64,000 nt of DNA from Auriscalpium vulgare (taxonomy: Eukaryota; Basidiomycota; Agaricomycetes; Russulales; Auriscalpiaceae): assembly GCA_019915015.1 (NCBI GenBank), contig JAHBBC010000005.1, positions 620,001 through 684,000 on the forward strand. Direction: 5' to 3'. The first letter of the stretch is position 1. Every line of letters begins with the position of its first letter. This document shows, piece by piece, positions 45,372-58,181 of this stretch. The notes below the pieces were generated by a model, which made no database searches, was not told the origin of the DNA, and worked only from the letters and a program-made list of their open reading frames with translations. A program made the position numbers and the translations under genes.

Positions 45372-46082
45372 GCCAGATGACAATCAGGCAAGTCGGAGCA
45401 GCCTGTCGAGGGCCTGGACGTAGCGTTTGAAACCGACGGCTGGAAGAAGCTGCGCGCCGACGCTCTGAGCGACGAGGGGGAGGGTCGGATGGGGGTCGTC
45501 GGTGCTGTGGTCGCCGTCGTCGTCGATGTTCGTTCCAGGTTTGTTTGGGCGCCACAAGTCTCAACAAAGTGTGTACAAATACGCGTCAATATCGCCACTC
45601 GTTACGGTCACGCGTAACGCTCCTGCTGTCACACGGCCGTTTCGGCCCGACTTCGCTGCTCCTCTACAACACCCGCGCTGCAAAGCAAACCGTCTACTTC
45701 TTGCACCAAGCACTTACCTTCGTATCATGCAAGCAAGAAGACCTTTCACTCTCACTGTGCGTCGTGTCCTGCTTTGTGTCTTCGGCTCCCGCCGCGCCGC
45801 ATGGTCACTCCCCGCGCCTTTGTCCATTCACACTGACTCTGCGACCACACCCAAGAAGTCAGCCACGTCGATCCAATCTGCAATGCTCAATAGCCATCCA
45901 TTGTCTGTGCTAGCTCACTTCTTCCTTTCATGGTCAACCACGTTCCCGAGAACTCTTCTGCGGTCGCGGTGACCCTGTCCCTGCATCGAGCTCTGGCCGT
46001 TTGAAACTCTATAAATCGACGGCTCTGCCCTCTATGCCACCCCAACCTGTTTGTCATTCTCGCACCGCCCTTCACAGTCAGA
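45372..46082. other. Divergent promoter region, kinase gene and DUF6593 gene
   Basis: No gene is supported. A minus-strand stretch at about 45391-45540 translates into a plausible helical sequence ending at TGA but has no ATG. A TATA element near 46010 serves the DUF6593 gene. Confidence 0.4.
46010..46016 (+). promoter_or_regulatory. TATA box of the DUF6593 gene
   Basis: TATAAAT, 67 bp upstream of the ATG at 46083, a usual spacing for a fungal TATA element. It is inferred from motif and position only. Confidence 0.5.
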
Positions 46083-46988
46083 ATGCTGCTTAAGTTCAGC
46101 TCTTCGGACATCCTTCATTCTGACTTGGTCGACCGTGACTCCGGGAAGGTCATGTACACCATCAAGACCACCACCTTCTTGACGACCCGCCGTTTTTACG
46201 AGGACATTATCGGGAGCAAGAGGACTGTCGTGCGCCGTCGCATGACTATCGTGCGCGACAGACACGACACCAAGATCGCGCAGATTGTTTGGGCTGGTCG
46301 CATTCCCACTGGCATCAAAATATACCACGAGAAGATGAACAACTTAGCGTTGCTCTTCCAGGGATGCGACCGATTTAACTCTATGTATGTCGAAACTACC
46401 GGTGTCGCATCCTCCACTGACATTGTCTACATGTCTCCCGTCCCATTCAGTGACCGTGCACTCCATTTCCCCACCCGCCTAAATTGCCAATGGGTGGCGA
46501 CAAAACACTCCCTCAGGGTGCGCATGACCCGTTAGATTCTTCTATGCTCTTTAGGCTGAAAACTTTTTCAGCTGAACTGTCTCGATTCCGGACGCACCAA
46601 AAGCGCGTTTCACCTGAACAGCATGCATTTGCTGAAGTACTTCATGCCCGCGCCCCTCTCACTCTTTGCCAACAACTTTTTGGAGATTTCAAGCTCCAGT
46701 TCTCGCGCGCGCGCTGAGATGATTGGTGCGCCGCTGTCACGAGCATTCGAAGCTTGGTACGCACTAACACGCGGTGTAGTCACGTTCCTCATCATCGAGG
46801 TCATCCGTCGCAATGTCTTCGATCTTCGGCCCGAGGACTTCAATGACCATCTGGGTCCATTGGTCCCAACCGACGACGGCCTGGTGGATGCGGAGGTGGA
46901 AGTTTCTAGCACGCGCTCGGGCCGTCGTCCCAGTCTACTGTCGAAACTGAGGAGCAGCATTATTGGTCGGCGCATCCTGACTCTTTAG
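46083..46988 (+). CDS. DUF6593-like protein
   Basis: Three exons read as 46083..46384, 46451..46517 and 46572..46988, 261 residues. The N-terminal half, with LKFSSSDILHSDLVDRDSGKVMYTIKT and KIAQIVWAGR, resembles the basidiomycete DUF6593 fold, whose members share an SDxLHSxLVD start and a later TFLIIEVIRR-like segment (here at ~46790). The C-terminal ~60 residues are Ser/Arg-rich and lie past the domain. No signal peptide. Function unknown for the family; members are numerous in Agaricomycetes. The assignment is from pattern resemblance. Confidence 0.7.
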
Positions 46989-47189
46989 TTCTGATTGTAT
47001 CTTCATTGGTATCCATGGGTGGTTCTGTAGTTTGTCTGTGTAATATACTTCCGTCGGTCTGTTATTGTGGCTGCTTATATGCGTGGGGTGTGGCCCCGTG
47101 ACCGCGTCAGTGCCGCCACAAGCGCGTCTTCCGAGGCTCCTTCCTCCTTACACCACACGCTATCCCGTCTCCTGCTTATCTCAGCACCC

Positions 47190-50100
47190 ATGCTCAGCTC
47201 AAAGCCTGGCACCCTGCTCCCCGATGTACTTCTCGAGGTGCCAACACGCAGGGGAGCAGAAGACGCGTACGACGCCTTCGTACCAAATGGGCTGCTCAAC
47301 AGCACACCACGCGACCTGTCCCCATCTCTCCAAGCATCCCCAAGCACTGAAGTTTCTCACTCGAGACAGAGCTCGCATAGTGGCTCAAAGACGGGCGACT
47401 TATACCTAGGGTTAGAACTGGTGCCGAACGGGCTGTTGGGCGAGTCGTCTTCCAAACAAGGTGCGTCCGATGGCCTCTACTTCGCTTTGAGGTGCTGAAC
47501 TGGATTTGAAGATGTGCCTCCAAGTTCCCCGTCACCGGAGCCTTTCAGGCCGAACGGTTTACTCTCCCGGTCTCAAGGTGCGTTTGCTCTCTCCTGCCAG
47601 CCGGCAATCTGAACTAACAGCGCTACTTGTAGATGAGGAGCTTCCCGACATCGCAGATCTCCTGCGGCCCTACGCCAGAACAACTACACACGCAAGCGGG
47701 TCGTCTGCAGGCATATCGACTGCTCCGATTGTACTTCCCCGCTCATCTCTGCGTGCTCACACGTATGCTGGACAACCTGTGTTTCTGAGGCGACGTGCGC
47801 GACAGAAGATCGGAGTTGTGGTAAGCTCAGCGAAGTCTTTTGAGTGCTTTTGACCAATACCAGGGTCACCCAGCAACCTGTCAGGGAAAGCCAACGCATG
47901 GGAAACCTTCTAGACGTTCCAATACATCGCCTTTTAGACCACCTGTCAGTCAACACCGCCCGTAAGCTGGCTAAAGAGTGCGCTTGTTTTCACCACGCCA
48001 GTTTACACCACTGACAGACTCACAGAGACGATGACCCAGCCACGGCGTCATCTGCCAACGACAATAGTCTTTGGGTTGATCGGTACCGCCCCAAACGTTT
48101 CACCGAGCTCCTCGGCGATGAAAGAGTCCACCGTGAAGTGCTGGGATGGGTCAAAGAATGGGACCACTGCGTGTTCGGGAAGAGCAAGACAAAAGGAAAG
48201 AAGCGCGCGCGCGATGGGGAAGGGACGGATTTGCTACAGGAGGATGCGTTACATCGACCGCAGGAAAAGGTGCTGTTCTTGTGCCCTTCCACAGGCAAAG
48301 GCTGATACATTTTCCTTAGATTTTGCTTCTCTCTGGGCCTCCCGGCCTGGGTAAAACAACATTAGCCCATGTCATTGCCAGCCAAGCTGGCTACGCGGTA
48401 TTCGAGATCAACGCAAGGTTTGCCTATTGTCTGCATGCCCCTACCCTGAACCAACGATGCGGCTTACAGCGATGCCCGCACCGGCCAAGTTGTCGACGAC
48501 CGTATTCGCCCTGCTCTGGAATCTGGCTTTGCGGTTGGGAGCTCAAAGCCGGTCCTCATTGTCATTGACGAAATTGACGGCGCGACAGGCGACAACGTAA
48601 GCTCTTCATATAATGCTCATAATTCATTTATCAAAGCCGTGAATCCAGGCGAGCGGGTTTATCCACAAGTTGATTCAGCTCACTTGGGAAAAAACCAGCA
48701 AAGGTGACGTTCACCGCCGCTCGTGTGCGGTTATCAAGATGTCTAATTTCCGACAGGACGAGGCAAGAAGCGGGACGACAAAGGGAAACGGCCCTTGCGC
48801 AGGCCCATCATATGCATCTGCAACGACCTCTACGCATCCTCTCTCGCCAAGTTGCGCCCTATTGCACGGATTGTACGCTTCACGCGCCCAACGGATGTTC
48901 ATATCGTAAAGCGTCTACGTGAAATCTGCGAGTTGGAGGCGGTTCATGCAGATACACGAGCACTCAGCACTCTGGTTGGCGTGACAAGGGGTGATTTGAG
49001 AGGCTGCCTCAATACCTTACAGGTTCGTATCGTCTTTCAAATGCTTTATAAAAACGATGGGACTGAAATGCCGAGGCAGTTCATCAAGGCGCGGAATCAG
49101 GAAGTTACAGAGCATGTCATACGGACAGCGACGGCCGGGATGAAAGAGGCTGACTCTAATTATCTGAGCGTCCTGAACGACTTTTTTTCACCTATGAGCA
49201 AGAAGAGGGTCAAGGAGCGCGGTTTGGGCGAGCTAGACGAGCAAAAGTACATTGATCGCTTGAGCCGCGCTGCTGACGCGACAGGAGCGCTGGACCGCAT
49301 TGCCCTGGGTGTGTAACACTCTCACCTACCTCACCCGAAAACGTTACTGATGTCGGAGCGCAGGATGCTTTGAACATTACGCCAACACCCACCAGCACGA
49401 TGCGACGTTCGCCCGGTACGTGAAGGCTAATGAATGGCTTGTGGCCTACGACGTCCTCTCTGGCTCCTTGCGTGCCGAGCGTGAATACGCCATCCTACCT
49501 TACCTTTCCTACTCCCTTGTGGCGTTTTATCCGCTGTTCCAGGAGCGAGGAGGCCATCGCGTGGAACGGCCGAAGGCCGATTGGGAGGTGCGCTGATGAT
49601 CCGGATTCAGCGGAAATGGGGTATTGACAGCCTCTGGACAGAACCATGTGAAAACTCAGGCGAACCAGGAGGTGTACAAGTCGCTGGCGCGAGCAGTCCG
49701 CACGGGACACGGGCGGACTTCAGGGAATTACCGCCACCTCATTGGCGATCAGATCATGCGACTAGAGCTTGCACCGTACATAAACAGGATTATATCCCCT
49801 CCGATTCGGCCAGTACGTATAGGAGAAATGTGTTTCGCGGCTGCCGTCTGACACTTTCACAGGTAAATAGCCAGGTCATCCGTCCAGAAGAAAAGGCGAT
49901 TCTGTCGCGCCTCGTGAACATCATGGTGTCACTGGAGCTGCGATTCGTCCAAGAAAAGGGAGAAGACGGTCAACTGATGTATCGCCTCGACCCGTGAGTG
50001 GCATCTACCCATGTCCGCCGTCTTCACGAACCCCGCTCACCGCGCTTCATCTTTAGCCCCATCGACGTGTTCGTGACCTACGACGGCAAGCGGGCAGCAG

Positions 50101-50676
50101 ACATTGTGGTCTCACGCTACGCCGTCCGGCACCTAGTGGCCTTTGAGGTGAATGGGGCAGATGTTCCTCCAGGAGCGCTCACTCACCGTTTCAGCCACGC
50201 AGATCGACGCGCAGCTGATCGCGCGCCAGGCGGATGCCGTCGAACGCACGCAGACACGCAAAGCCTCGAGCTTTTTTGGCGCGAGGTGAGATGCGACAGC
50301 GACTGTGAGCTCGGCCTGACCTGACCTGACCTGTGGTAGTCGGAGGGAACCGCGCGGGGATGACAACGGCGACGGCGCCTTGGGTCCAGCAGACGAGGAG
50401 CCACGCCGCAAACGCGCGAAGGCCGGACCCGTGGATATCGCGGACAAGGTGAGTAGCGTTGGCTGTCTCGCGCGGCTTCCCGTCCTGATCAGCGGGGCCG
50501 CACGCCGCTAGCCTGCGCTCGACTTTTTCGGCCGCCCCATCGTGCCGACGACCACGGGCGGGCCAAGCAATCTGCATTCGGCGCCTGCCCAGTCGTATCA
50601 TCGCGTCTCCTTCCGGTTCAGCGAGGGTAGTTCCGCCGCCGTTCGCAAACACGCAAAGGTCTCCTCGTTCCTGTGA
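47190..50676 (+). CDS. CTF18: Ctf18, alternative clamp-loader subunit
   Basis: A multi-exon plus-strand gene ending at TGA 50674-50676. I take the start as ATG 47190 ([21 protein letters not shown]); an in-frame ATG at 47079 would add 37 unremarkable residues. After a variable N-terminus comes [32 protein letters not shown], diagnostic of Ctf18, then the AAA+ core with Walker [18 protein letters not shown], Walker [17 protein letters not shown], and [16 protein letters not shown]. The C-terminal region includes [16 protein letters not shown] and [10 protein letters not shown], and a Lys/Arg-rich tail ending in [10 protein letters not shown]. Ctf18-RFC loads PCNA and acts in sister-chromatid cohesion and the replication checkpoint. 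Confidence 0.93.
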
Positions 50677-50767
50677 CAGTAGCTAGCTATACTTAAGCCT
50701 GAACAAGAATTCATTGCCAGCCCAGACGTCTGCCTATACAACACGACTCTATGGAAACATCTTCGCT

Positions 50768-53101
50768 CTACAGAACATACCTGAATTCGCGGTTCTCACG
50801 ATCGGTCAAGTCCAAGAACTCCTGCAGGCAACGGACTCCGTCAGCACCGGCTCAGGCATTCAGCCATCCACGCAACTCACCCTGTCAACCAGCTTCTCCA
50901 CGACCTTTCCGTCGGCACCTGCATGCGCGATACGCACATTATCATACAGCTCATCGCGTGTCTCTTGGTCTCGCCGTGTGTTCTCCCTCGCGAGGTACGT
51001 CCGAATAGCAAGAAGAATGAGTATGGAGCAGAATGAAGCACCTGCAATGATGCCCCAAGGGACATGGTTCCTGCACGGCAATGAGTCGCAATGTTCTTGA
51101 AACAAGCAGGAAGACTCACCGGGGCTGGTACCGCGCCTTCCACATGAATGGTCCGGCAGCGTTGCCAATGCCGTATCCAATAAGCACGATTGCGTTCGTC
51201 GTCGTACCTGCATTTGAGAGTGCCGTGAGCGATGCTCTACCCTCAGCAGCGTACAGATTGACATACGCTTCGTGTGGCCTGCAGTGACATTTGCGAGCCA
51301 GGCCAAGAGAATTACGAAAGGCGTAATGGCAAAGACTGCAAGCCGCACCAGGTCAAGCCATGCCGGGCTCAAAATCCGAAAGAAAGGACATACTTGAGAG
51401 CCAATACGAAAATAGTAACCCGACCTTGTGGTGCGCAGGAAGCGTTGTGACGAGGATCGATCCGAGAATGGAAGGTATGAACATCAGCACGGCGGCAAGA
51501 GCTCGACCATACGGCCAATAGGATGCAAGGGTCGTCCCAAACCAGATGGTGATGACTGGGGGTATTTGGATGAGCATCGTCGGGCGTATAGCCGAATGGA
51601 GTGCCACTGACTTTCGACTACCCCATCTACACATCCGATGAGTGTGGTCTGTATCAGGTTGAACCCGAATTGATGCACGATGATTTGTCGTTGGTTGGTC
51701 AACTACGTACGGCGTGTCAGGGTGAGAGGAGCAGTCGCGATTAAGTACTCACCGAGTTCACCAGGTTTGCGACGGCAGCGAACAATGCGAACATCCAAGT
51801 CTTCGGATCCCGCAACGTTTCGATGAACCTGCGGTGTCTTTGAGCATGCTAGATTAAGTGATAGCGGAGCAAGCGCACTGGTTTTTCTTCCAGTGCTTGT
51901 TTTCCACGCCAGCCTGGTTGACACGTATACGCCTAACAGCCATGACCCGCTCATCGGGTGACAGGAACCACGCGCTTGTCGGCGAATCCGGGAACAGAAA
52001 CCAGAACGCCAAAGAAGTCAACAGTGTGAGGGCCCCCGTGATGATCATGAGCCTACATGGTTGATTAAATAGCGATCAGAGAGTGGAAATGGGAAAAAAA
52101 CTGACCATTGCCAAGGAGCGAAGGAGCCTGTATGGGTATGCAGGACTCCAAAGCTGATAAAACCAAGTGCGATGATCGCGAATCCATTCATCAAGACTGA
52201 AAGACAAGCTAATTAGGCGGGTGCATTGACGGGTGCAATAAGAGCGCGTGTGCGTACACCAGTAGCCCACCCGGCGCGTCTGTTCTTCTCGGGTGTAGAA
52301 CATCGCGGTGACGATCAAGAAGCCAGGGGTGATTGCCCCCTCGCACATGCCCATGATGAATCGCACAGCGAAAAGCGCGCCAAAGGACTTGCAAGCAGCA
52401 TGGCAAAGAAGAGCGACTGCCCATACAAAAACATTGATACTGCGACGTCTATCAGCTGCGATTCTCGAAGCCGAAGAGAAGACGCACCTGATCCACCTCC
52501 CTACGGGGAAATATTGCAGAGCAAGGTTCTGCGGATACTGAGATGCGAGGTATGAGAGGTAGAAGACTGTTCCGAGCCAATTGAACTGGTTCTGGTCGAG
52601 ATGCGCCGACTTCCTGGAAGGGGACGAGCTCATGCCATCTGTTGCAAGGAAGCATGAAGGGCATGCACGCACTGCAGTCCCAGAACAGCACTCTGACCGA
52701 GAGTCGTCTTGTCTGCAAACGTCATGCTGCCAGCTGTCATGAGCGACGGACGGGGCCGCCTGAGCAAAACACTCACAGGTACAAGACTATAGTGGAGGGT
52801 AATTCAGTTGGTCAGCGTCAGCGAATGAGGAGGATACGCACTGCACATAAGCGGCATCAAGTGTAGGTCAATCTTCCGGCTGAACCGCAAGTCAGCGAAA
52901 GGCAGGTAAGCAGCTCAGGCCGAGGGCTAGCACGTACCGAAGTCGCGCAGCAGCAGCTGGGTCCAAGGAATCGGAAAGACGGTCGCCGGCCCCTGCAGTC
53001 AGAACGGCGGCAGTATCGAGCGTTGCAGCATCGTAGACAACGGGCGGTTTCGCTGTCTTCTCGTCCGACTGCACGCTGAGGCTGATAGAGTGAGGACCCA
53101 T
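50768..53101 (-). CDS. MFS permease, allantoate/nicotinate (Dal5/Tna1-like) group
   Basis: From ATG 53101 (MGPHSISLSVQSDEK) to TAG 50768-50770. After a ~60-residue polar N-terminus comes RKIDLHLMPLM, the group's signature before helix 1. Others follow in order: NQFNWLGTVFYLSYLASQYPQNLALQYFPVGRW (helix 2 and loop), FGALFAVRFIMGMCEGAITPGFLIVTAMFYTREEQTRRVGYW, FLFPDSPTSAWFLSPDER, and VPWGIIAGASFCSILILLAI. The last exon is short and ends DLTDRENREFRYVL, typical of this group. Substrates in the family are anionic carboxylates such as allantoate, nicotinate or pantothenate; which one here is not clear. It is convergent with CTF18, 91 bp away. Confidence 0.9.
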
Positions 53102-53671
53102 GACGGCAAGGCAAGCGATGTCCAGATGGCGGATCCCTTGTTATATATACTGGCGCAGGACGGCGTCTGTAGAAGGGAACGCCGAGAAGGACCCTTTGCC
53201 GGCCGGAGGTAAAAAAAGGATGTTGTGTGGAAGGGAAGAATATCATTTGTCTGATAGGTTGACTGCTTACTTGCTTAGGAATTTGAATGCAGGGTCGTGC
53301 GGCGGCGTGTCCGGCGAGTACTCAGACTGTCCAGTACTCGGCCACGGCAATCATCCGCGTCTAGTCCAGGGCACGGGTTGCCAATCTTGAAAATTGCGCG
53401 ATGCTGATGTCAATGAGAAGTTGAAACTTGAAACTCTATGAAGAGAAGGCGCGGCTGCCAGCTGGCGAGCAGCGCCGCGCGCGCAGTGGCCGGCATGGGC
53501 CAGTGCCCGATAGCGGCTCGCACTGAGACTTACGGCGACCGGGCTGTATGTCTCAGTACTTAGCGCACAGCTGGCACGCATCGGCAACGTCCGGTCCGGA
53601 CCAACCGCTGAGTCGAGTCGTCGCTTGCTATACTGGCGCCCACATCCTAGGCTCTGACTGTGTGAAGAGAT
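53102..53671. other. Divergent promoter region between permease and CLP1
   Basis: Open frames on both strands have no motif. It contains the permease TATA element at 53141-53150. No repeat or RNA gene is visible. Confidence 0.5.
53141..53150 (-). promoter_or_regulatory. TATA box of the MFS permease gene
   Basis: GTATATATAA on the minus strand, 40-50 bp upstream of the ATG at 53101. Motif and distance fit a TATA element with a short leader. Not tested. Confidence 0.45.
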
Positions 53672-55591
53672 ATGTCGTCCGCCGCCGCCAAGGCAGCGCC
53701 TGCGCCATCTCCAACCAAGGAGTGGACTCTTGAGCCAGAGACGGAATACAGATTTGAACTCGATCCCGGAACATCGTTGGCGATCAAGGTCCGCTCGCGG
53801 TTTCCTGTCGTGCGTCCGTGCTGACCACAATCCAGCTCGTTCGCGGCCACGCAGAGGTGTTCGGTGCAGAGCTCGCCGAAGGTAAAACCTACCTGTTCGC
53901 GCACGAGTGCAAAGCTGCGGTCTTCACCTATCAAGGCTGCACCATTGAGATGAGTTGTCCAGCCTCTCCCGCGCTGTCACAGTCCCAGCTGAGGTTTGCT
54001 GCACGTTACAGGTATTCCCTCCACCGAGTATGTGTCGGACGAGACCCCCATGTACCCCTATGCGAATGTGCACATTGCTCTCGAAAAGATGCGACTACTT
54101 GCACGAGACGCCCACCATGGCTCACCGCCCTCGGGGCCAGAAGCAGATTCTGAACCTCCGCGCGTCCTTGTCATTGGTCCGGAGAACGCAGGAAAGACTA
54201 CCGTCTGCAAAACCCTTGCGAACTACGCTGTCCGGGCCGGGCAAGACTGGGCACCCGTCTACATCAATGTAGATCCCGGCGAGGTGCGTTACACTCTCCG
54301 GATCGCCCCACGCAGCTAAGCGGGGGGTTAGGGCGGTTGGACTGTGCCAGGGAGCATCTCCGCCACTTCTATCTCCGCACCTCTTACCACCGCATCCCCT
54401 GCGCATCCTCTCGGAAATGCGGCCACGTCGGCGCCGACTACTCTTACATCCAACGCCCTCTTACCGATCGTGTATTGGTATGGCCACTCAGAAACGAAAC
54501 GAAATCCTTTGCTCTTGGACCGCCAAATTCGGAACCTTGGGGAGAACGTCAATGAACGTCATGAGGTCGATGCAGAAGGTCTGTCTAATTGAAACCTCGA
54601 CCACAATCAACTGCATGTTGATCGGACAAAGGCCGTGCTGCGGGTCTCATCGTCGACACCCCTTCTTCATTCGCTGCTTCGTCTTCAAGTTCAGGAGCTG
54701 ACCATCGGTTAATGCTCATCAGAGCATGCGTTGATGCTTTCAGGAGTACGTTCGCCTCAGACTCACATCTTCTCTGCTTGAATCGCCCTCCAGTCAATGT
54801 GATCCTCGTTGTCGGGCACGAGAAGCTCAACGTTGAGATGCAGCGCACATATGGCAATCGCATCAACGTAGTCAAAATACCCAAGTCCGGTGGTGTACGT
54901 TGGTCAATTCCCTTGCGCTTCGACGCAACTCACTTGGAGTAACTCTCGTAGGTCGTTGATTTGGATCCTCCGTATCGCCACCGCATCCACAACTACCAAT
55001 TGCACGCCTACTTTTACGGCCACCCCATCAACCCGCCGCCCGGCCTTCCCGCATCCGCGAATGCCACAGCCGGCGGTGAGTCGGCCATGGAGACCAATTT
55101 GTCGCCGAGCAGCTCCGTCATAAGCTTCGACGACCTCACCATTTACAGGATCGGCGAAAGTGCGTGCTCGCTATGATCCTATCAACTGTGAATACTGACT
55201 CCTGGTTTTACTGGTGTAGAGAGCATGGCGCCTTCGTCTGCGCTCCCGATCGGTGCCACGCGTTCAGTGTCTGAGATGCAGCCGGTGAAAGTCGACCCAG
55301 CGTCGCCCAGCTCGGGCGTTCTCAATGCGATGCTCGCCCTCCTCGCGCCGCCAAACCCCGACGACAACGAACGCTACGATGAGGAAGTGTTGGATCTGCA
55401 GGTGGCTGGGTTTCTGGCAGTGTAAGTGCATTTTCTCTCCGTGCACTTGTCGCTCGTGTGCTCAGCATGTATGCTTGACCAGTACCAGCATCGACGTTCC
55501 AAGACGACGCATGACCGTCCTTTCACCAGGCCCAGGGTCGTTTGCAGGTCGGACAGCAATTATGGGCTCATTCGAATGGACAGAGTCATAA
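53672..55591 (+). CDS. CLP1: Clp1, mRNA cleavage and polyadenylation factor subunit
   Basis: A multi-exon gene from ATG 53672 (MSSAAAKAAPAPSPTKEWTLE) to TAA 55589-55591. The N-terminal beta domain has EYRFELDPGTSLAIK and VRGHAEVFGAELAEGKTY. The central P-loop reads VIGPENAGKTTVCKTL, followed by WAPVYINVDPGE, PIVYWYGH, AGLIVDTPSSF, VNVILVVGHEKLNVEMQR and VVKIPKSGG, all Clp1 landmarks in order. The C-terminal beta domain contains FDDLTIYRIGE and ends ARTAIMGSFEWTES-like. Clp1 is part of cleavage factor IA (with Pcf11) in 3'-end formation and of the tRNA splicing machinery in animals. Whether the P-loop has kinase activity here is unknown. Confidence 0.94.
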
Positions 55592-57740
55592 TATGAGACG
55601 GTAACTTACTAAAACATGCTCGACACTGAAAAGGCATCTACTATACGTCGTGATAGCGTCCAGCGTAGTGTGTGTAATTGACAAAATTGCTCTAGTATTC
55701 GTGCACGTCCCTTTGTTCGGTCACAATTTCGACAAGTCCCGTCCCCATACTCCTCTTACCACCCAGTCTATCATCAGCAGCGCGCGCGTCCGCATGCTCA
55801 CTTGCTCGCTCCAGTACACGCTTCTCCACGCGTACATCGCCACCAGGCCGCCCATGAAGCTCAGCCGTCCGAGATCGAACACCGCCGCATTACCAATGTA
55901 CGCCAGCGAGCCGAGATGCGTGTAGCGGAACGGCGGAGAAACGGCTTCATCTGTCGTCGGCGGAAGTTCATTTGCAAGCAGATTGTCATGCTTGGCAGCG
56001 AGGAGGTGCAGCTTCTTCCCAAGATATTTTCCCTGCTGAGCTGCGACTTGGGCAGTCTGCCGAGGATCGAAGTCAGGCAAAGGTAGAACAACACCTCCAA
56101 AATACGCACAGCTGGTAAGGATGTAATCTTATTGCCTATCTCTTGCAGGAGGACAGCCAGCTCGTTGAGGGTCAAACTGTTGTCCGCGTCGGAGTCATAG
56201 AGATCGAAGAGCTGTCTGACCTCCTCGACATGGCTTTCAGCCATCGGAATCTTTTTCTTGATTTGTTGGACTTCAAACAGAACAAAGTCAGCGCCGCTGG
56301 GCTCGCTGAAAAACAAAGGTACGCACCCATTATTTTCCACTCATCGAAGTCAATTTTCCCATCCTTGTTGCGGTCTGCTTCATCAACCAGTTCCAATAGA
56401 TGCGAAACTACCGAAGTTTCAATCTGCAGCATATAAAGTCAGCTAACTGGCGTAGGTTACGACAGTGCGAAGCATACAGTCGAACAGTCCCCGATGGCAT
56501 AAACATCTCCCAGGGGCGCTCCTTTGACTCTGAGCTGCGCGTCCACTTCAATGGCTTTCTTGTGAACTTGGTTGGGTAGCAAATCTGATACACGAGCCGT
56601 GAAGGGATTCATCGCAATCCCAGTTGACCAAAGCACGAAATTGGTAGGGACACTGTGGTTTACAACCTTTCCTGTTTCTGGATCCTGAACGCTGTAGACC
56701 ACCCGATCAGGGTGAACAGCTACAACTCTGCAGCGCCCTATTATCATCCGACTCGGACAACACTTATGCAGACGCACGTACCGAGCAGATGTAATAAGGT
56801 CGACCTCGTCACGACGGAACTTCTCTTCGGCGTATTTGGATATTGCTTCAGAATACTGATGTCCGGGTTAGCTGACGAAAAACGTGACTGGGAGCGACGT
56901 ACAGTATTCAAAATGTGTTCTCTGGACTGGATCACATGAATCGTTACTTCTTCCCTGCACAGTTTGGGGTACTGTGTGGTTTCCGTTAATAATTACAAGT
57001 AGTGAGTAAGATGTCAAGGACGAACATAGTTTATGATGTCCTCTTGGCACAGGTCGTAAATCTCCTGCTTGGCTGGTCAGTGTGAGTCAAGAGTCGATGT
57101 CTTGCAACGCACGGCAGCCGTTTCCACACCCGTAGGACCACCCCCGCATATTACGAAACTTAGCAGTCGTTTTCTCTCTTCCGGTGAACACGTCGGTAGT
57201 GAAGCAGTCTCGAAGTTCTCTAGTTTGGAAACTTCAGACACTCACTGATGTGAAGATGATTGATACGCACCTAGGATGCGGCGGCGAATACCCTGAGCAT
57301 CACCGACGGTCTTCAGTTGGAAACAGTGTTCCAGGCCGGGAACGCCATGCGTACTCGAGACCGAACCGACGGCTATGACAAGCTTATCATACCTGAAAGA
57401 CGTCAGTGCATACGCAGGAGATAGAATGGCTTTAGCGTACGGGACATAAATGTTGTGCTTTTCCCCTGTCGCTGAGGTCGCTTCTACCTCAAGCAAGCGC
57501 TCAGACATGACGAGGTCAACAGCCCGCGCGTTGATCAGATGGCCATGCAGACGAGCGATGATTTTGCGAAGGGGTTCGATAAGGGAGCGGATGGACACCG
57601 TACCAACGGCAGCGGCTACATATCCATATGTCATTGGTTGGGAAGCACCATGGCAGTGACTTGACTTACAAGGCAACAGCGGAGTAAAGGTTGTGAACGT
57701 GTCAGGAGATACGACGATCACGTGATACTCTCCCGGATGT

Positions 57741-57748
57741 ATGCTCTG
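57741..57748 (+). repeat. Target-site duplication, left copy
   Basis: ATGCTCTG directly left of the element; identical to 63076-63083. Eight bases is the size made by hAT transposases. Confidence 0.93.
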
Positions 57749-57768
57749 TAGCGTTGCGGGAAAAACCT
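57749..57768 (+). repeat. hAT terminal inverted repeat, left
   Basis: Twenty bases starting TAGCGTTGCGGG and ending AAAAACCT. It pairs with 63056-63075 with one mismatch (position 4). Confidence 0.93.
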
Positions 57769-58181
57769 GAGTTTTTCCCCGAAAACGTTTTTCCCCGGTA
57801 ATGTACCTGTATAGTACCGGTACCATACCTGCCCTGCCCTGGGCCCCAATATACCCGGTACAATACCTCCAGCACGTGATGTGTGTCGGCCCCTCCGGCG
57901 CCCGGCGCCGGCCCATGAGCCATGAGGCTCGCAGCCTCGCACGCAGACATGGCCGGCAGTCGTAAGGTGGTTGTGCAATGCTACGCGGATGTTTAAGGAG
58001 GTATTAGACACATCCCGCCTCGGCATGGGATAGTTGCAAGAGTGTTGTATGCAGCAACGTGTGTATGATCGACCCGTTGCTGTGATCGACATTTACACTC
58101 CGTAGTGAGTGACTAAATGAGGGCGCAATCTTCACCTTCGACACTGGCCTAGCACATTTTGCCAACCCTCAAAACTGTCAA
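57769..58181. other. hAT left subterminal region
   Basis: Non-coding. It holds CCGGTA at 57795, TACCGGTACC near 57815-57824, CCGGTA near 57859 and CACGTGAT near 57873, likely transposase-binding repeats, plus the promoter for the protease gene. Confidence 0.6.

Noticed and set aside
45391..45540. Minus-strand segment translating to a plausible helical sequence upstream of the kinase gene
   Set aside because: It ends at TGA, has no ATG and no clear splice link to the kinase exon; it might be a missed first exon, but this cannot be shown.
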